A DNA stretch of 64,000 bases from Magnolia sinica (GCF_029962835.1 NC_080574.1:22108001-22172000), one strand, 5' to 3'. Numbered from the stretch's first letter, positions 1 through 11,269 are shown. Notes: a model not told the origin generated them from the letters alone. A program made the numbers and translations.

Positions 1-205
1 CCAACCTACAGTGAAAACCTAACAGGTTGGATGAGAAATAAATATCACGGTGAGCCCTATAAAGGTTTCAATAATGGACATTAGTATCCCCACTTGGGCT
101 TTGGATATACTTCAATTTTGATTTCAACCCCTAAAATGAGCTGAGAAAAACAAATGGATGACGTGGACAAGCCATGTAAATTCATGGTGGGGCCCACAAT
201 CTATC
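1..205. repeat. Family I foldback element, right arm, cut by window edge
   Basis: The sequence runs from the centre motif (acaggttggatg) through the right arm (cctaaaatgagctgag, aatggatgacgtgg) to the terminal GGTGGGGCCCAC. The left half lies outside the window. The 3' flank contains an imperfect tandem duplication that was later split by the copia insertion at 284. Confidence 0.6.
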
Positions 206-283
206 CAATGCATAATGATTTTAATCCTGATCTTAATCTATTCATGCTTTGTCCACGTTAATTCACAGTAGGGCTCACAGTCT

Positions 284-561
284 TGATGGGAATATTCTCC
301 TCAGGGTCGACCGATCGAGTGCCTCGCTCGACCAGTCGAGGAGTCTGCTCGACCAATCGAGGACCCTGCTCGACTAGTCGAAGTTACGCAGATTCAGTCT
401 GGATTTGGTGCAGACTGCGTAAATTTGAAGCGGTTTCACAAGAGGTGCGAAAGGGAGTTGCCTAAACTATAAATAGGGGTCATTAGGGCCTTTCTAAGGA
501 TTGAAGAGAGTTTCCTAAAGCTTTGCAAGGGTTAGTTAAAGGGTTTAGGGCTATCAAAGGT

Positions 562-592
<31 letters not shown>

Positions 593-954
593 AGGGAGAT
601 TCTGCTTATAGAGGTGATCTACTTCGCAGTCGACGTATCAACGCTTCTACATCCTCATGATCGATGAGACCTTTCCATTTTTTCTTTATTCTCTTATTGT
701 GCATCCACTCCTACATAAGTGAAGAAGATTTGATTCAAGTGGTGTGTGCTCGTGATCGGTTATAACGTTCTGCTTCATAGTGAATTGTTGCTCTGGACGA
801 GGTCCCGTGGTTTTTACCTCTTTGAGGGTTTTCCACATAAAATATCTTGTGTTGTGTGGTTTATATTTTGATTTATTTCATTGTTTTATTATATCCCATA
901 ATTCCAGTGTTTTGGGAGGCGAGATCTTAAGGTTTTTGTGCACCGCTCTCAACA
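284..954 (+). repeat. 5' LTR of copia element 1
   Basis: The 671-bp LTR begins TGATGGGAAT and ends CTCAACA. It contains a run of CGACCGATCGAG/CGACCAGTCGAG-type repeats near 306-380, a TATA-like CTATAAATAG at 468-477 and a GA microsatellite. From about 425 onward it aligns with 6371-6904 at high identity. Confidence 0.85.
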
Positions 955-972
955 AAATAGTATCAAAGAGTT
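955..972 (+). promoter_or_regulatory. Degraded primer-binding site of copia element 1
   Basis: Directly after the LTR, the sequence atagtatcaaagag resembles the plant initiator-Met tRNA primer site TGGTATCAGAGC with a few substitutions. Confidence 0.5.
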
Positions 973-1008
973 CAAGTTACTTGAATGGATTGGGATCGGT
1001 TCTGAATT

Positions 1009-1266
1009 ATGGAAGGTGGCTCTTCAAGGATGATCAGTCTCAATGGTTCTAACTGGACCATATGAAATGCTAAAATGGAGGACTTGCTTTATTGCAAGGA
1101 CTTATATGCTCCAATTCTAAGCATATCAGCAAAGACAAAGGATATATCATATCAGCAAAGATAAAAGATATATCAAATGACGATTGGAAGAAGTTGGACC
1201 AGAAGGCAGTGGGGTTTATTAGATAATGGCTGGACGATTCCATATTCCACCATATGTCTATGGAGA
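1009..1266 (+). pseudogene. copia gag N-terminal fragment
   Basis: Translation from ATG 1009 gives the typical copia Gag opening (LNGSNWTI, KMEDLLYCKDLYAP), then DDWKKLDQKAVGFIR and WLDDSIFHHMSME. It has an in-frame stop near 1061, frame damage around the duplicated atatcagcaaagayaaa segment, and another stop before WLDDS. The reading is cut at 1266 by the nested insertion and resumes at 5591 with the expected next Gag segment. Confidence 0.75.
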
Positions 1267-2579
1267 TGTCACGCCCCGAACTCGGAAACCAAGCTCACAA
1301 AATTCTCGATTGTCGAATCCGGCACCGACAGCCTCCGTAGAACCCCATTCTCGGCTCCCAGCACCCATTTATCAGGTTCCGATCCTGGGATCCTAAAAGG
1401 AGGATTTCTAATATCAATTTGATTCATAATGAGCATAACCAAACATAACTCACGAACAATAACCACAAGAACATCATCACAAAATTCACTATGATAAAAA
1501 ACTTTTAAGTACAATGTATCTGAAGGGAATACAAGATAATGCAAAAGATAGAAACTCAAAAGCTTGTCTGCACGCTGCTGCTACTGCGTTCTAGCGTCAC
1601 CTGCATGCATCAATCGTGCATAAGCTTATAGAAAGTTTAGAGGATGGTGTGAGTATGTGCGCAATATAAGCGTGCTCAGAATGCAAGGTCAGAGTAATGT
1701 GGAATCATGGTGATGAGTACATGAATGCAATCAGTCGTACCAAGGCTATGCGATGCAAGATATGAATGCTATCGGCCATAACACGGGCGTGCGATGCGAG
1801 ATGCAACTCAAGCATGTCAATCCTCATCATGTATCAGTACAGTTCTCATTCTGGATAATCACCGGGGTTTAGTACACTGCAAGTGCCACTACCGCTCTCC
1901 TAGCCGCACAGTCCAAGTGAGCGTAAGAAACCTCACTATCCGCCTGACCAATAGTCTGCTAATACCTATCCGGTATGTCGATAGTGAACTCATTTACGAG
2001 CTGGTCAAACTTAGCCTGGTATTGTACCCTACCATCGGGCGAGTAAGGCCACACCCCTTTCCAACCAACCACGACACAGTGGGAGACGCGGCCTTCTGAT
2101 ATTCGGCCCTTACATGCTCATATATCTACTCGGTCTCGACATTGGAGTCATCGTCTGGTACCATCAGGTTTAGAAATTTTCACCCAGGGACATCTATGGC
2201 GCCTCGATGCTTAGTAACAATATTTTCGGTATTCAATCCAGCCACCCATGATGTGTTTGTGGAGGCTATGGCCCTAGTGTTACTAAGGCATACAATAATC
2301 ACAATCACACAAATGCAAGTGCATGAATCATATTATCAGACATGCGATAATCCTGCGCGCACCGAGCGCTTATGTGGGGCGACTCCGCCTATCAGGGAGT
2401 CCATAAATGATCTGCTTGAAGGCATATGCTATGATCAGTCACTTCTCATATCAGGCATACATATGATGCGTATGATCATGAATTATAGATCTATACTAAG
2501 CATGTTATGTGGTGATGGGCTCTGATCAAAACGAAGATGGGCCTAGACGGCCTACACATTACAGGTATGAGCTTATCAA

Positions 2580-2960
2580 AGGGCCCTAGGGAGAGTGACA
2601 ATGCGGACATTTAACCAACATCATCCTTGCAATGTGGACATCAAACCATCATTGCTCCTAAAGCATAACCCGCTATAAGGGTCAGCACATATATTATGGT
2701 GGAATCACACTACAATGGGCCTTATATACGTCCTATTTGGCCTCGACCCATGGGCCTCTAATACATTAAATGGCCTTATCACATGGGTCTCGTATATATA
2801 TCAAGGTGGGCCTCAACAACGGTCCATAAATTCATCAAGATGGGCCTAATCACATGGGCATTATATTCATCAAGTGGGCCACATCGATGGGCCGCACTAA
2901 TGGGCCTTATGCACATAACAATGGGCTACGCCATAGGCCCTAACTATATCAAATAGGCCA
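2580..2960. repeat. TGGGCC-rich degenerate repeat tract inside the giant LTR
   Basis: Short phrases such as tgggcct, catgggcc and atcaagtgggcc recur every 20-35 bp over about 380 bp with no fixed unit. It looks like a decayed tandem array. No coding signal. Confidence 0.5.
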
Positions 2961-2984
2961 CATCTAAATATAAGTGGTGATAAT

Positions 2985-3187
2985 GATTTTCACCATTTAA
3001 AATTCCCAAGGCCCGCCAAATCATGTATTTCCCATCCAATCTGATCATAAGGTCTCACAAACCCGAATTAAGAGAGAAAGCAAATGTCATTTTGGTCCAA
3101 ACCTGGTAGCCCCCAAGAGTTTTAATGGTGGACATTCAAACTCATTGTTTCTTGTAATATGACCCACTTGATCCTAGATCTATCTTT

Positions 3188-3226
<39 letters not shown>

Positions 3227-3320
3227 TCCATCATAAGCTTTAAAATAATCTCCAAAATGGTTGGACGATTTGAATGAAACACATGCATTATCGAGGGTCC
3301 CATAGGGATGGATTACATAG
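2985..3320. repeat. Family I foldback element, decayed partial copy
   Basis: Recognisable pieces include accatttaaaattccc, catccaatctgatcataagg, agagttttaatggtggac and ttaaaataatctccaaaatgg. A GT/AT microsatellite (about 3189-3226) interrupts the right arm. Confidence 0.55.
3189..3226. repeat. (GT)n(AT)n microsatellite
   Basis: A run of GT dinucleotides passes directly into AT dinucleotides inside a decayed family I arm. Confidence 0.9.
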
Positions 3321-3394
3321 ATAAAGTACCTACTTCATGGTGAGGTTCCACACCAATGAAGGGCGTGGATACAATACATACATTAGTGGTCCCA

Positions 3395-3745
3395 TGTGGG
3401 GCCCACCATAATGTTTATCTTCCACCCAACCTGCTGATAAGGTCACACATGACCTGGGCCCACTGTAATGTTTGTTTGCCATCCAAACCTGGGTACAGTG
3501 TAATGTTTACTTTCCACCTAACCTGGCCCACTATAATGTTTATTTTCCACCCAACCAGGGCCCACTGTAATGTTTATTTGCATCCAACCTATGCATAAGG
3601 TCACGTGGACTAGGGCCCACGATGATGTTTATTTTCCATCTAACCCTTCGATAAGGTCACACGTGACCTGGGCCCACCGTGATATTTACTTGTCATTCAA
3701 CCTGTTTATAAGGTCACGTGGGCCTGGGGCCCGCCGTAATGTGGT
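3395..3745. repeat. Tandem array made from the centre of family I
   Basis: About six to seven imperfect units, mostly 55-60 bp with one or two shortened, each read GGGCCCACYGTAATGTTTA, then YCCAYCCAACCTG, then ATAAGGTCACRYGTGACCTG. This phrase is the central part of the family I foldback element, amplified in tandem inside the giant LTR. Confidence 0.75.
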
Positions 3746-3799
3746 TCCCAAATCCAGCCCACCCATTATGTGTGTACCACTTGGCTGAGGGTTCAGACC

Positions 3800-4015
3800 A
3801 AGTTTCAGCCGCATCTAAATTTTAGGTAGGCCCCACCAAGTGATTTTATATGTTTTAGGCATGTCTTCACATGATTTTAGATGGTGTGGCCCACCTGAGT
3901 TCCGTATACGGCTGATTTTAGGATGGCCCACAGCCAGGGAGGGGAGGCCAACAAATGGACGGCATGGATGTATAAAACACACATCATGGTGGGGCCCACG
4001 GCTGGACCGTGGGTC
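3800..4015. repeat. Family I right-arm fragment
   Basis: It ends with aatggacggcatgg, ataaaacacacatcatgg and GGTGGGGCCCAC, the outer right arm of family I. It directly follows the tandem array, so both may derive from one element. Confidence 0.6.
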
Positions 4016-4204
4016 TAGCACTTCCGCCCGTCCGCAGGCACAGGCGCTGCCTGCGTCTGCAACAGCAGCGTCAGCGCTGCCTTCTCTTCTTGTTTTTTTT
4101 TTAAAGTCAGTTTTTCTACGGTTTTTCCATATTAGGGTCCACATCAGTTCGATCTGTCCCAGTCATTGGTCCCTATGGCTCGATACAAACCTAACGAGTC
4201 CAAT

Positions 4205-4395
4205 ATTGGATGGTTTTTGATGTACAGGAGCGTCAGGGAGTGTATCAATGGTAGGAACACTGTTTCCTATACCATGGCCCGCCAGGAAACCAGATTAAGT
4301 TCATTTTTTGGCTCAACGCCTAAAATGATCTGAGGAAGAGGAAGGATGGCTTGGATTAAGTACCTGCATCAAGGTGGGGCCTGACAAAAAAAAAG
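4205..4395. repeat. Family I right-arm fragment
   Basis: Contains aacactgtttcctataccatgg, cctaaaatgatctgagg and aaggatggcttggatt, ending in aaggtggggcc. Only the right arm is present. Confidence 0.55.
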
Positions 4396-4599
4396 GCTAA
4401 ATGATTTTTTTTTTGTTAGCCGTTAGTACACATCCATGTCAGTGCACACACTCCATATTAGTCACGCCCGTCCAACATCCAGGGACGCTGGACGGCATGG
4501 ATAAACACATGCATTGTGGTGGGTCCCACATGGACGTGGCCCACCACTATATATATATGTATGTATATTTATATATTAGCATAATATAAATATAATATA

Positions 4600-4600
4600 T

Positions 4601-4648
<48 letters not shown>
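4600..4648. repeat. (TA)n microsatellite
   Basis: An uninterrupted TA run of roughly 40 bp preceded by tgtgtgtgta. Confidence 0.9.
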
Positions 4649-4649
<1 letters not shown>

Positions 4650-4766
4650 CAAGTGGGACTTCCCACCGGACGGTGGATTTTGCCTAAAATGTGGTGGGCC
4701 ACACCATTGATGAATGGAGTGGATTTAACATGATTTGGTGGGGCCCACTTCATTCTAGGGAAAGGA

Positions 4767-4806
4767 AAGAGAGAGAGAGAGAGAGGGAGAGAGAGAGAGA
4801 GAGAGA
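4767..4806. repeat. (GA)n microsatellite
   Basis: A GA run interrupted by a single GG. Apparent arginine/glutamate reading frames across it are low-complexity artefacts. Confidence 0.9.
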
Positions 4807-5590
4807 AACAGTGATAGAGAGGAGGGACCCCGCCACTATGGGCCCTCCATTGATACATCTCACATACATCGAAATGGGTCCCACCAACAAGTGGGCCCTT
4901 AAAATTGAAAACAATGGTAGATCACCCACCTCTAGGCCTTCTCCTTGCTCCCTTAGGTTCCTAAGCTCCTTGCCTTCAACTTTGATGGAGGTTGATGGGG
5001 TTTTGATGGTGGGGATGAGAGATGAGAGGGTGGGCCACACTTGTTGTTTGGGATGGCTTGGAGAGGCTTGGACGTATGGAGTTTTTTTCTGCTTGGGAGA
5101 GTGTTTTGAGAAATGAGGGAGAGAGAAAAGTGATGGGATGATAAGGATGGGTGATGTGGTGGTTGTAAGAAAAATGTGATGAGAGGTATGGTTTGGTTTG
5201 AAAATTGGTAAAAGAGGGATGGATAGGGAGAGAGAGATGGGTTGCATGTACTTGACTTGTACTTGAGGTATGGAGTGTACTTGATTGATTGATTGATGGG
5301 ACATGTGGTAGAGATTCCCTCGAAATTCACAACGTGCGGCGTTTCTTCGAAACAAATGCCGGCCTACATCTCCTGGCTAGGGTATCGGTTCGGTGTACGA
5401 GTCGCGGCGTTGGAACCGCGACGACGGCGTGGTCGCTAAGATACAAGTCTCAGGTTGAGCAGGCTTTAGTATACAGGACTTGGCTTAGGATTGCGCGCAA
5501 TCGTCAGATACGGTGTGAAGATTGTCGGAATTCGACCGGAAGGACTGCGGAAGCCAACGAAATGGTACAGACTATGACACGGCTCGTACA

Positions 5591-6370
5591 GGAGACCTCA
5601 GCCTCTAACATATGGTTGAAACTGCAAGGGCTGTATGAGATGAAGACAACTGACAATAAGATTTTTCTGACAAGACGACTTATGAACCGCAAGTTCAAAG
5701 ATAGTGGTTCTATGGCTGAGCACATGAATGAGGTCAGCAATATATAGAACCAGCTCTCCGCTATGAAGATAGTCTTGGATGATGAACTACAACTTTACTA
5801 TTGCTTAGCTCATTTCCTGATAGTTGGGAGACATTGGTGGTATCTCTAAGTAACTCCGCACCAGACGAAAATGTATCCATGAAACGGGTAACTAGTTGTC
5901 TATTCAATGAAGAGACAAGTAAGAAGTCTCAGGGGTCTATTCAATAAGAGGCTCTTGTGACACAAGAACAGGGGAGAGGAAAGAACAAAAAGGGCGGAAA
6001 GGCCGAGATAAATTAAGAGACAAGTCAAGCACCGTGAAGGATGTTGAATGCTGGAATTGTGGCAAGAAGGGGCACTACAAGCATGAATGTCGTAAGAAGA
6101 AAAATGACATGAAAGGAAAAGGAAAGGAGAATGAAGATGAATCAGACTCCATTGCGGTCGCTTCATATAGCAACGTTGTAGTTATTCTTTCAGTAGATCA
6201 TGATATTTGTCTCACAGCTATGAGTCAGGACACCGATTGAGTGATAAACTCAGGAGCCTCATTTCATGCGACTCCACGCAGGAATTTCTTCACAAGTTAC
6301 AAGTCAAGCGACTATGAGACCGTGAAGATGGAAGTTTCTGTCATATCGAAGATCGTAGGGGTCGGTGATA
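5591..6370 (+). pseudogene. copia gag C-terminal half, CCHC knuckle and protease start
   Basis: The reading resumes with WLKLQGLYEMKT and FLTRRLMNRKFKD, typical copia Gag. A zinc knuckle CWNCGKKGHYKHEC lies at 6049-6090. After a stop at 6238, the protease active-site region reads NSGASFHATP (about 6247-6276), so the usual aspartate of DSGAS is asparagine here. Several stops and shifts lie between 5745 and 6030. The frame ends at a deletion junction near 6371 that joins directly to the truncated 3' LTR. Confidence 0.8.
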
Positions 6371-6904
6371 TTGAGGCGGTTTCACAGGAGGTGCGAAAGA
6401 GAGTTGCATAAACTATAAATAGGAGTTCCTAGGTCATTTTCAGGGATTGAAGAGAGTTTCTTAAAACTTCGCAAGGGTTTGCTCAAGGGTTTAGGGCTAT
6501 CAAAAGTCAGAGAGATAGAAAAGAGAGAGAGGAAGCTTGTGGAAGGGAGATTCTGCTCATAGAGGTGATCTACTTCGCAGTCGACGTCTCAGCGCTTCTA
6601 CGTCTTCGTGATCAGTGAGATCTCTCCTTTTTTCTTTATTCTCTTATTGTGCATCCACTCCTGCATGAGTGAAGAAGGTTTGATCCAAGCGATGTGTGCT
6701 TGTGATCGGTTGTAACGTTCTACTTCATAGTGAATTGTTGCTCTGGACAAGGTCTCATAGTTTTTACATCTTTGAGGGTTTTCTACATAAAATCTTTTGT
6801 ATTGTATGGTTTATGTTTTGATTTATTTCATTGCTTTATTATATCCCATAATTTTGGTGTTTTGAGAGGTGAGATCCTAAGGTTTTTGTGAAATGCTCCC
6901 AACA
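6371..6904 (+). repeat. 3' LTR of copia element 1, 5'-truncated
   Basis: It matches the 5' LTR from about 425 to 954 and lacks the first ~140 bp. The junction with protease sequence shows short microhomology (ttgaRgcgg). It ends CCCAACA followed by the AGTCT duplication. Confidence 0.85.
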
Positions 6905-7079
6905 AGTCTATCCAGTGCACAGTGATCTTAATCCATTCACGCTTATTCAGTTATCTATATATGTGACCCATTCATACCTTGCACCCATTCGGTGACGCAT
7001 CGATGCCCACAAAACTTTCTATGGTCCATAAAGAAACAGTTAGGATGATACATCAACTTGGGGTGCAACTCAAGGTGGG

Positions 7080-7330
7080 TTGGGTTAGGTTAAGGGTGTA
7101 AACCACGAGGACCCAACCTACAGTCTAACCTGACCTAGCCCCAACTCCAACCCAAGTTGCTAAACTCGAATTCCTGTGTGCACCAAACCAGACCTAGATG
7201 CACGTGATTATTTCCAGACCCAATTTGCACAACTTGAATCCAACCTGACTTCAAACTGGTTGGTGTTTTCTGACCCAAACCCAACCTAAAGACCTTGACA
7301 ACCCAACCCAAACCTAAGTACCGGCCTAAT
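7080..7330. repeat. GGGTTGGG/CCCAACCC-type degenerate repeat
   Basis: A dense run of caaccca, acccaa and aaccyga phrases resembles the hAT-type MITE at 13274-13934. Ends could not be defined. A run of about 19 A residues follows at 7339-7357. Confidence 0.4.
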
Positions 7331-7394
7331 CAGGATTTAAAAAAAAAAAAAAAAAAACCTAACAAACCACTAACTTTAGATGTGTGGCCCATGA

Positions 7395-8172
7395 TTCATG
7401 TTTTTAATTTTAATTTTATTTTTTCTTGAAATAAGGTGGCTTGAACTTGTGACCCCAAAATAGAAATACACTCTGTTTACTGTTATGGGTAAATCTGAAC
7501 TAAGCTGCGTCAAGGTTAATTTTGGCATCAATGAATAAAGCTTTGGACGGGTAATGTCTGACCCAAGGGTTCTTGCAGGACTATAACGCTGACTTGATCC
7601 TCTCACGACCTTGTAAGTAGGACCTCGGAGCAGTAACAATATGTCTGAGCCGATATATCCTTTACCCTCGATTGACCCAATCCTCTCTACTTAGTGTATC
7701 AACAATCCACTTATCCATGGGCTCGGGTCAGTGAGCAAGATCCGAGCCATGAGGTAGGCTCCGATGAGAATCTACTCAGCAACAACATTAGTGCACAACC
7801 CTAGTAATGTGCGACTGGAGTAATGCCCTGCGCACGATCTCCGAGTAACTGCCGACGACCGCGCATACATAGCCCTTGCGTGGTGGCGATGACCATGCCG
7901 AGATTATCGGATACATTCATCACAACCCTCAGGTATAAATACGGATCATTTCTATAGATATAGGTACGCAAGATCTTGTACCCTCACTCTACTCTACACT
8001 ACTTAGACCCGGTTTTCTTAGCCTGACTTAGGCATCAGAGGGTCCCCTGCTTGAGCCAGGGTCTCCTTTGCTTGTTGCGCAGGACTAGGGTTCGCTCCGA
8101 GCACTCAAGGCTCGACGGAGGGTGATCCAGGTTTTGACATCAATATTTACCACTGAGCTATGAGCGCTGGCC
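7395..8172 (-). mobile_element. tRNA-derived SINE, minus strand, split by a solo LTR
   Basis: Read on the minus strand, an A-box-like TAGCTCAGTGGTA (about 8149-8161) is followed, once the insertion 7481-8145 is skipped, by cagagtgtatttc and a B-box-like stretch (agttcaagcc, about 7437-7446). An A-rich tail lies towards 7395. The order of internal promoter boxes and tail is that of plant SINEs. The 5' limit is uncertain. Confidence 0.6.
7481..8145 (+). mobile_element. Solo LTR inside the SINE
   Basis: The 665-bp insert is flanked by TTTAC (7476-7480 and 8146-8150). It begins TGTTATGGG and ends TTTTGACATCAATA, an LTR with the final CA changed to TA. It contains a TATA-like GTATAAATAC (about 7932-7941). 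The end resembles plant Ty3/gypsy LTRs that finish in a GGCATCAACA-like sequence, which is recognition from memory. Confidence 0.7.
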
Positions 8173-8174
8173 CT

Positions 8175-10520
8175 GGCATCATAGGGCCGGCCATGTTAGG
8201 TCAGCCATCTTTAAAAAAAATAAAAAAACAAAAAACCTACAAACAATGGGACCACCCACAAGAGTCTTTCAGTCGTTCTTTCTTATCTTATGATTTTGGC
8301 CCATTTATGATTGAAGCAGGCTAACAGATGTAGCCATTCATCATTGATCGTGGCTGACCCAACCTGTACACCAGGCCCAAATTTCAAGCCTGGGCCTAGA
8401 CCTTACTCCCAAGATTAGGGTCCCGAGCCCTAGCACTACTGGCAGGTGGGGCTTCCCAGCCCATGCAGCCCTATTGCTAAACATTGCGTTACAATCCCTT
8501 TCACTTTATTGACGCATCCACTTATGGACCGTAGCATAGCCTCATCTTACAAACTAACATTCCTTCATGGAGCATTGAAATGGGACCTAAGCCATTTCAT
8601 GTCATGCAATCTAACTAGGGTTCAGGTAGCTGAGAGTTCCCGAGTTAGGGCTTTCGATTTGTCAGAGTGTAGGCTAAATCAAAGTGATCCGCTCTGTTGA
8701 TATGATGGGCCTCACTCTGCATGAGCCACTTACTAAAAATCTTGCTACTTGGATTACTTGTTGGGACACCTCATGAAAGGCAAGTATCTTTACATCTGCT
8801 AGATATTCCATGACTAGGCATTTTCAGTGAGTCCTGTCACATCCATGATTTGGATCACCAAACAGGAAGTTTCACTTGTATACATCTAATAAGGGTATGA
8901 CTCATGAAATGAGGTTAGAATAAAAAGAGAAAAACAAGGGAGATATATAGAGATGAGAGAACAAATGGTCAATTCTTTGTTACGGAATTGACACATCATA
9001 TATGCATCAATGATGAAAATTTAGCATAATACTCACAAAGGCATACCTGATTGGGAAGACATTCCCGATGTCGCCTCGTAGCCGAAAAATGTTAAGTCTT
9101 TCGCACCTCACACCTTTAGGAGAACCTTCAATCGGAATATGATTTTTTGTCATATGTAGATGATGGGATCAATGCATGTATTTATAGGGAAACAAAAAAA
9201 CCCAGAGAAGCTTACCCCATCATACTTCTCTCCTCTAGGGTCTCCACATCATATGTTTTAATATCCCGTTTAAAAACCACATATGGGGACCACGGTTCAA
9301 GCGTCCCGCCCCATACATATTTGTAATGATCACAATTGTAGTGGGACCCATTGAATCACTTAATCTGAATACTCCAACAGTCATATTTAAACTGATGAGC
9401 ATGTGTGGCCTGATTGATAAGAGTCTTATACAAACCTCACCTATTTTACGCACCATGCTATTTACTTAGGAGGCCACCATGCTTTAACTATAAAATCCAC
9501 CTTCTTTGTCAGGTCATATATTGAATCTTAGGCCTTGAGTCCAAAATCAACTAGATCTATAACTCGAATGAGCCACACCACACGACACATCCAAAATGAG
9601 GTGCAACCATAAGTTTGCATGTGAGCCACCATATGGTGTATCTTTCATCAAACTCAATAACAAAGCATAGCTTTCTATAATGAAATGTATATACAAAAAT
9701 CAGCCTGATAAAAAACTCATGTAGGCCATGCTGTTAGAATCTAGTACTTTGGGAGTAATTTTACATTGTTTCCATTGGTGTGGCTCATTTGAACTGACAT
9801 AATCTTTTGTACGACTCCAATAATGATTCTCACCGAATATATTAAAAGTAGTAAAGGAAGTGCGTTTAATTTAAGTTATGCACCGTGCCGAACAATTTCA
9901 ACAATTTCCTATCAACCAAATACATTTTTATGGCAAATTTATCTTTTATTGCTAAATGCGATAATAAAAAAATAAAAAAATTGTCAACAGCTCTGCCTAT
10001 GCCATATATGATAATAGAGACAGTCACCATCTCTACCATTTGTACCGCAAGCAGCTTTTGAGAATTTTGCCCTTAATAGTTATTTTGGGGAGGGACCAAC
10101 ATTCATTTTTCATCCATGTGGCTGAGGACATTTTTATTATTTTAATTCTTGCGAGTGTAATTGCCACGTACTGATTTTCCTCATTATCCATTGTACCGGC
10201 CCATATAGAAGTCTGCAGAAAAATCAGATATATCTAAAGCCTAAGTGGGTCAGTGCAAGAAAAAAAGGTAGGCATGAGCCGTCGTTGTCAAAACCCTTGT
10301 CTCTGTATCGTAGCCTCTTGCGTGTAGCTGAACCTGTCACAAATTGTCTTCCACATTGCTCTCCTGCTTTTAACACGTGTCGTTACTCAAAACAGAAACA
10401 TAAGAGCAGTGGTTTTTGCACAAACATTCTCTCCAACTTGGTATGCTAGATCTGGTAGAATATAGGACGGACACGGGTTTCCCTACCAAAGCCTTTGACA
10501 GTAAGCTTGTGCGCTGGAAA
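8175..10520. other. No gene recognised
   Basis: AT-rich non-coding sequence with short open frames that show no known domain. Scattered tgggcc phrases suggest decayed repeats, but no element ends were found. Confidence 0.5.
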
Positions 10521-10524
10521 ACTA

Positions 10525-10950
10525 AGTGACCCCACCTTGATGTTTGTGAGAAATTTATCCCGTTCATCCATTTTGCAAGCTCATTTTAAGATGTACGATG
10601 AAATATCTGGTGAATCCAAAACTTAAGGAGGTTGTCCAAGAGGGGAAATTGAGAAAGTAATAGCTACCGTTGGAACCTTCTAGGGCCCCACCTTTATATT
10701 TATATACCATCCAAACTGTTTATAACGTTATTTTCATTGGGATGAAGTGGAAACACATACAAAAAAGAAGAAGAAACAGTCTATACTAAACTTATGTAGC
10801 CATACAAATGTTTCAACGGTGTTGTTCAATCCCTACTGTTTCCTCTCGTATGGACCACTTGAGCTTTATATTAGCCTGTTTATTGGTCGCGTGTAGTAAA
10901 ATGAGCTCTCAAAATGGATGAATGGGATGAATTTCTCAATGACATCACAG
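10525..10950. repeat. Family I foldback element, complete but decayed
   Basis: Left arm gttcatccattttgcaagc and cattttaagatg; centre ataccatccaaactg in the reverse orientation; right arm tactgtttcctctcg, atggaccacttgag and aaaatggatgaatgg. The arms pair as inverted repeats. Outer ends are not clear. Confidence 0.6.
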
Positions 10951-11269
10951 TTGGCCACCTAGCTTCCCAGCGGTGAAACTTTCTGGGAATCCGCCTCCCT
11001 GTTGGATACATCGGAAGTATAGCCCATTAGATCCAAACGGCGATAGTCCCATCGCATCCTACTGCAATATGTCTATATGTATAGACAGGTAAAGGCGCGA
11101 GCATGGAGAAGTCGCTGAACTCCAGCTCCCATGTATGCCATGTTGTATGTATAAGGTCACGAGTTCACTGGATCTTGGACTACGTTTCCATGATATATGC
11201 CATTTGTATGCAGGGATTTACCATGAAGGGGAGAAGAAAAACCTCCTAGGTATGAATATTTTAATCTAA

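Larger units (their letters stand above)
1267..5590 (+). mobile_element. 4.3-kb LTR-like insertion, probably a giant solo LTR
   Basis: The insertion interrupts copia gag exactly and is flanked by GGAGA on both sides (1262-1266 and 5591-5595). It starts TGTCACGCCCCG and ends CTCGTACA, so the ends are TGT...ACA. No retroviral domain, primer site or internal LTR pair is visible, so I read it as one very long solo LTR of a Ty3/gypsy-type element. A non-autonomous LTR element is the alternative. It carries family I fragments, a tandem array, and GT/AT, TA and GA microsatellites. Confidence 0.7.
284..6904 (+). mobile_element. Ty1/copia retrotransposon, internally deleted, with nested insertion
   Basis: The element is flanked by a 5-bp target site duplication AGTCT (279-283 and 6905-6909). 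It starts TGATGGG and ends CCCAACA, giving the TG...CA ends of an LTR element. In order it holds a 5' LTR, a degraded Met-tRNA primer site, the start of gag, a 4.3-kb nested insertion, the rest of gag with a CCHC knuckle, the start of protease and a 5'-truncated second LTR. Integrase, reverse transcriptase and RNase H are gone. Stops in gag show it is dead. A 3' deletion starting in protease and ending inside the 3' LTR explains the structure. Confidence 0.85.

Noticed and set aside
3356-3788. Overlapping frames with repeated VYLPPN/NVCLPS-like phrases that look like a repeat protein
   Set aside because: The repetition is the translation of the family I-derived DNA tandem array; the unit is not a multiple of three throughout and frames shift between units.
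4750-5355. 201-codon open frame on the minus strand
   Set aside because: It begins in unremarkable sequence and ends in a Ser/Leu run translated from the (GA)n microsatellite, all within the giant LTR. No domain, no splice context.
8140-8172. tRNA gene on the minus strand from the A-box-like TAGCTCAGTGGTA
   Set aside because: No acceptor, anticodon and T-arm pairing could be built. With the LTR removed the sequence continues as a SINE with an A-rich tail.
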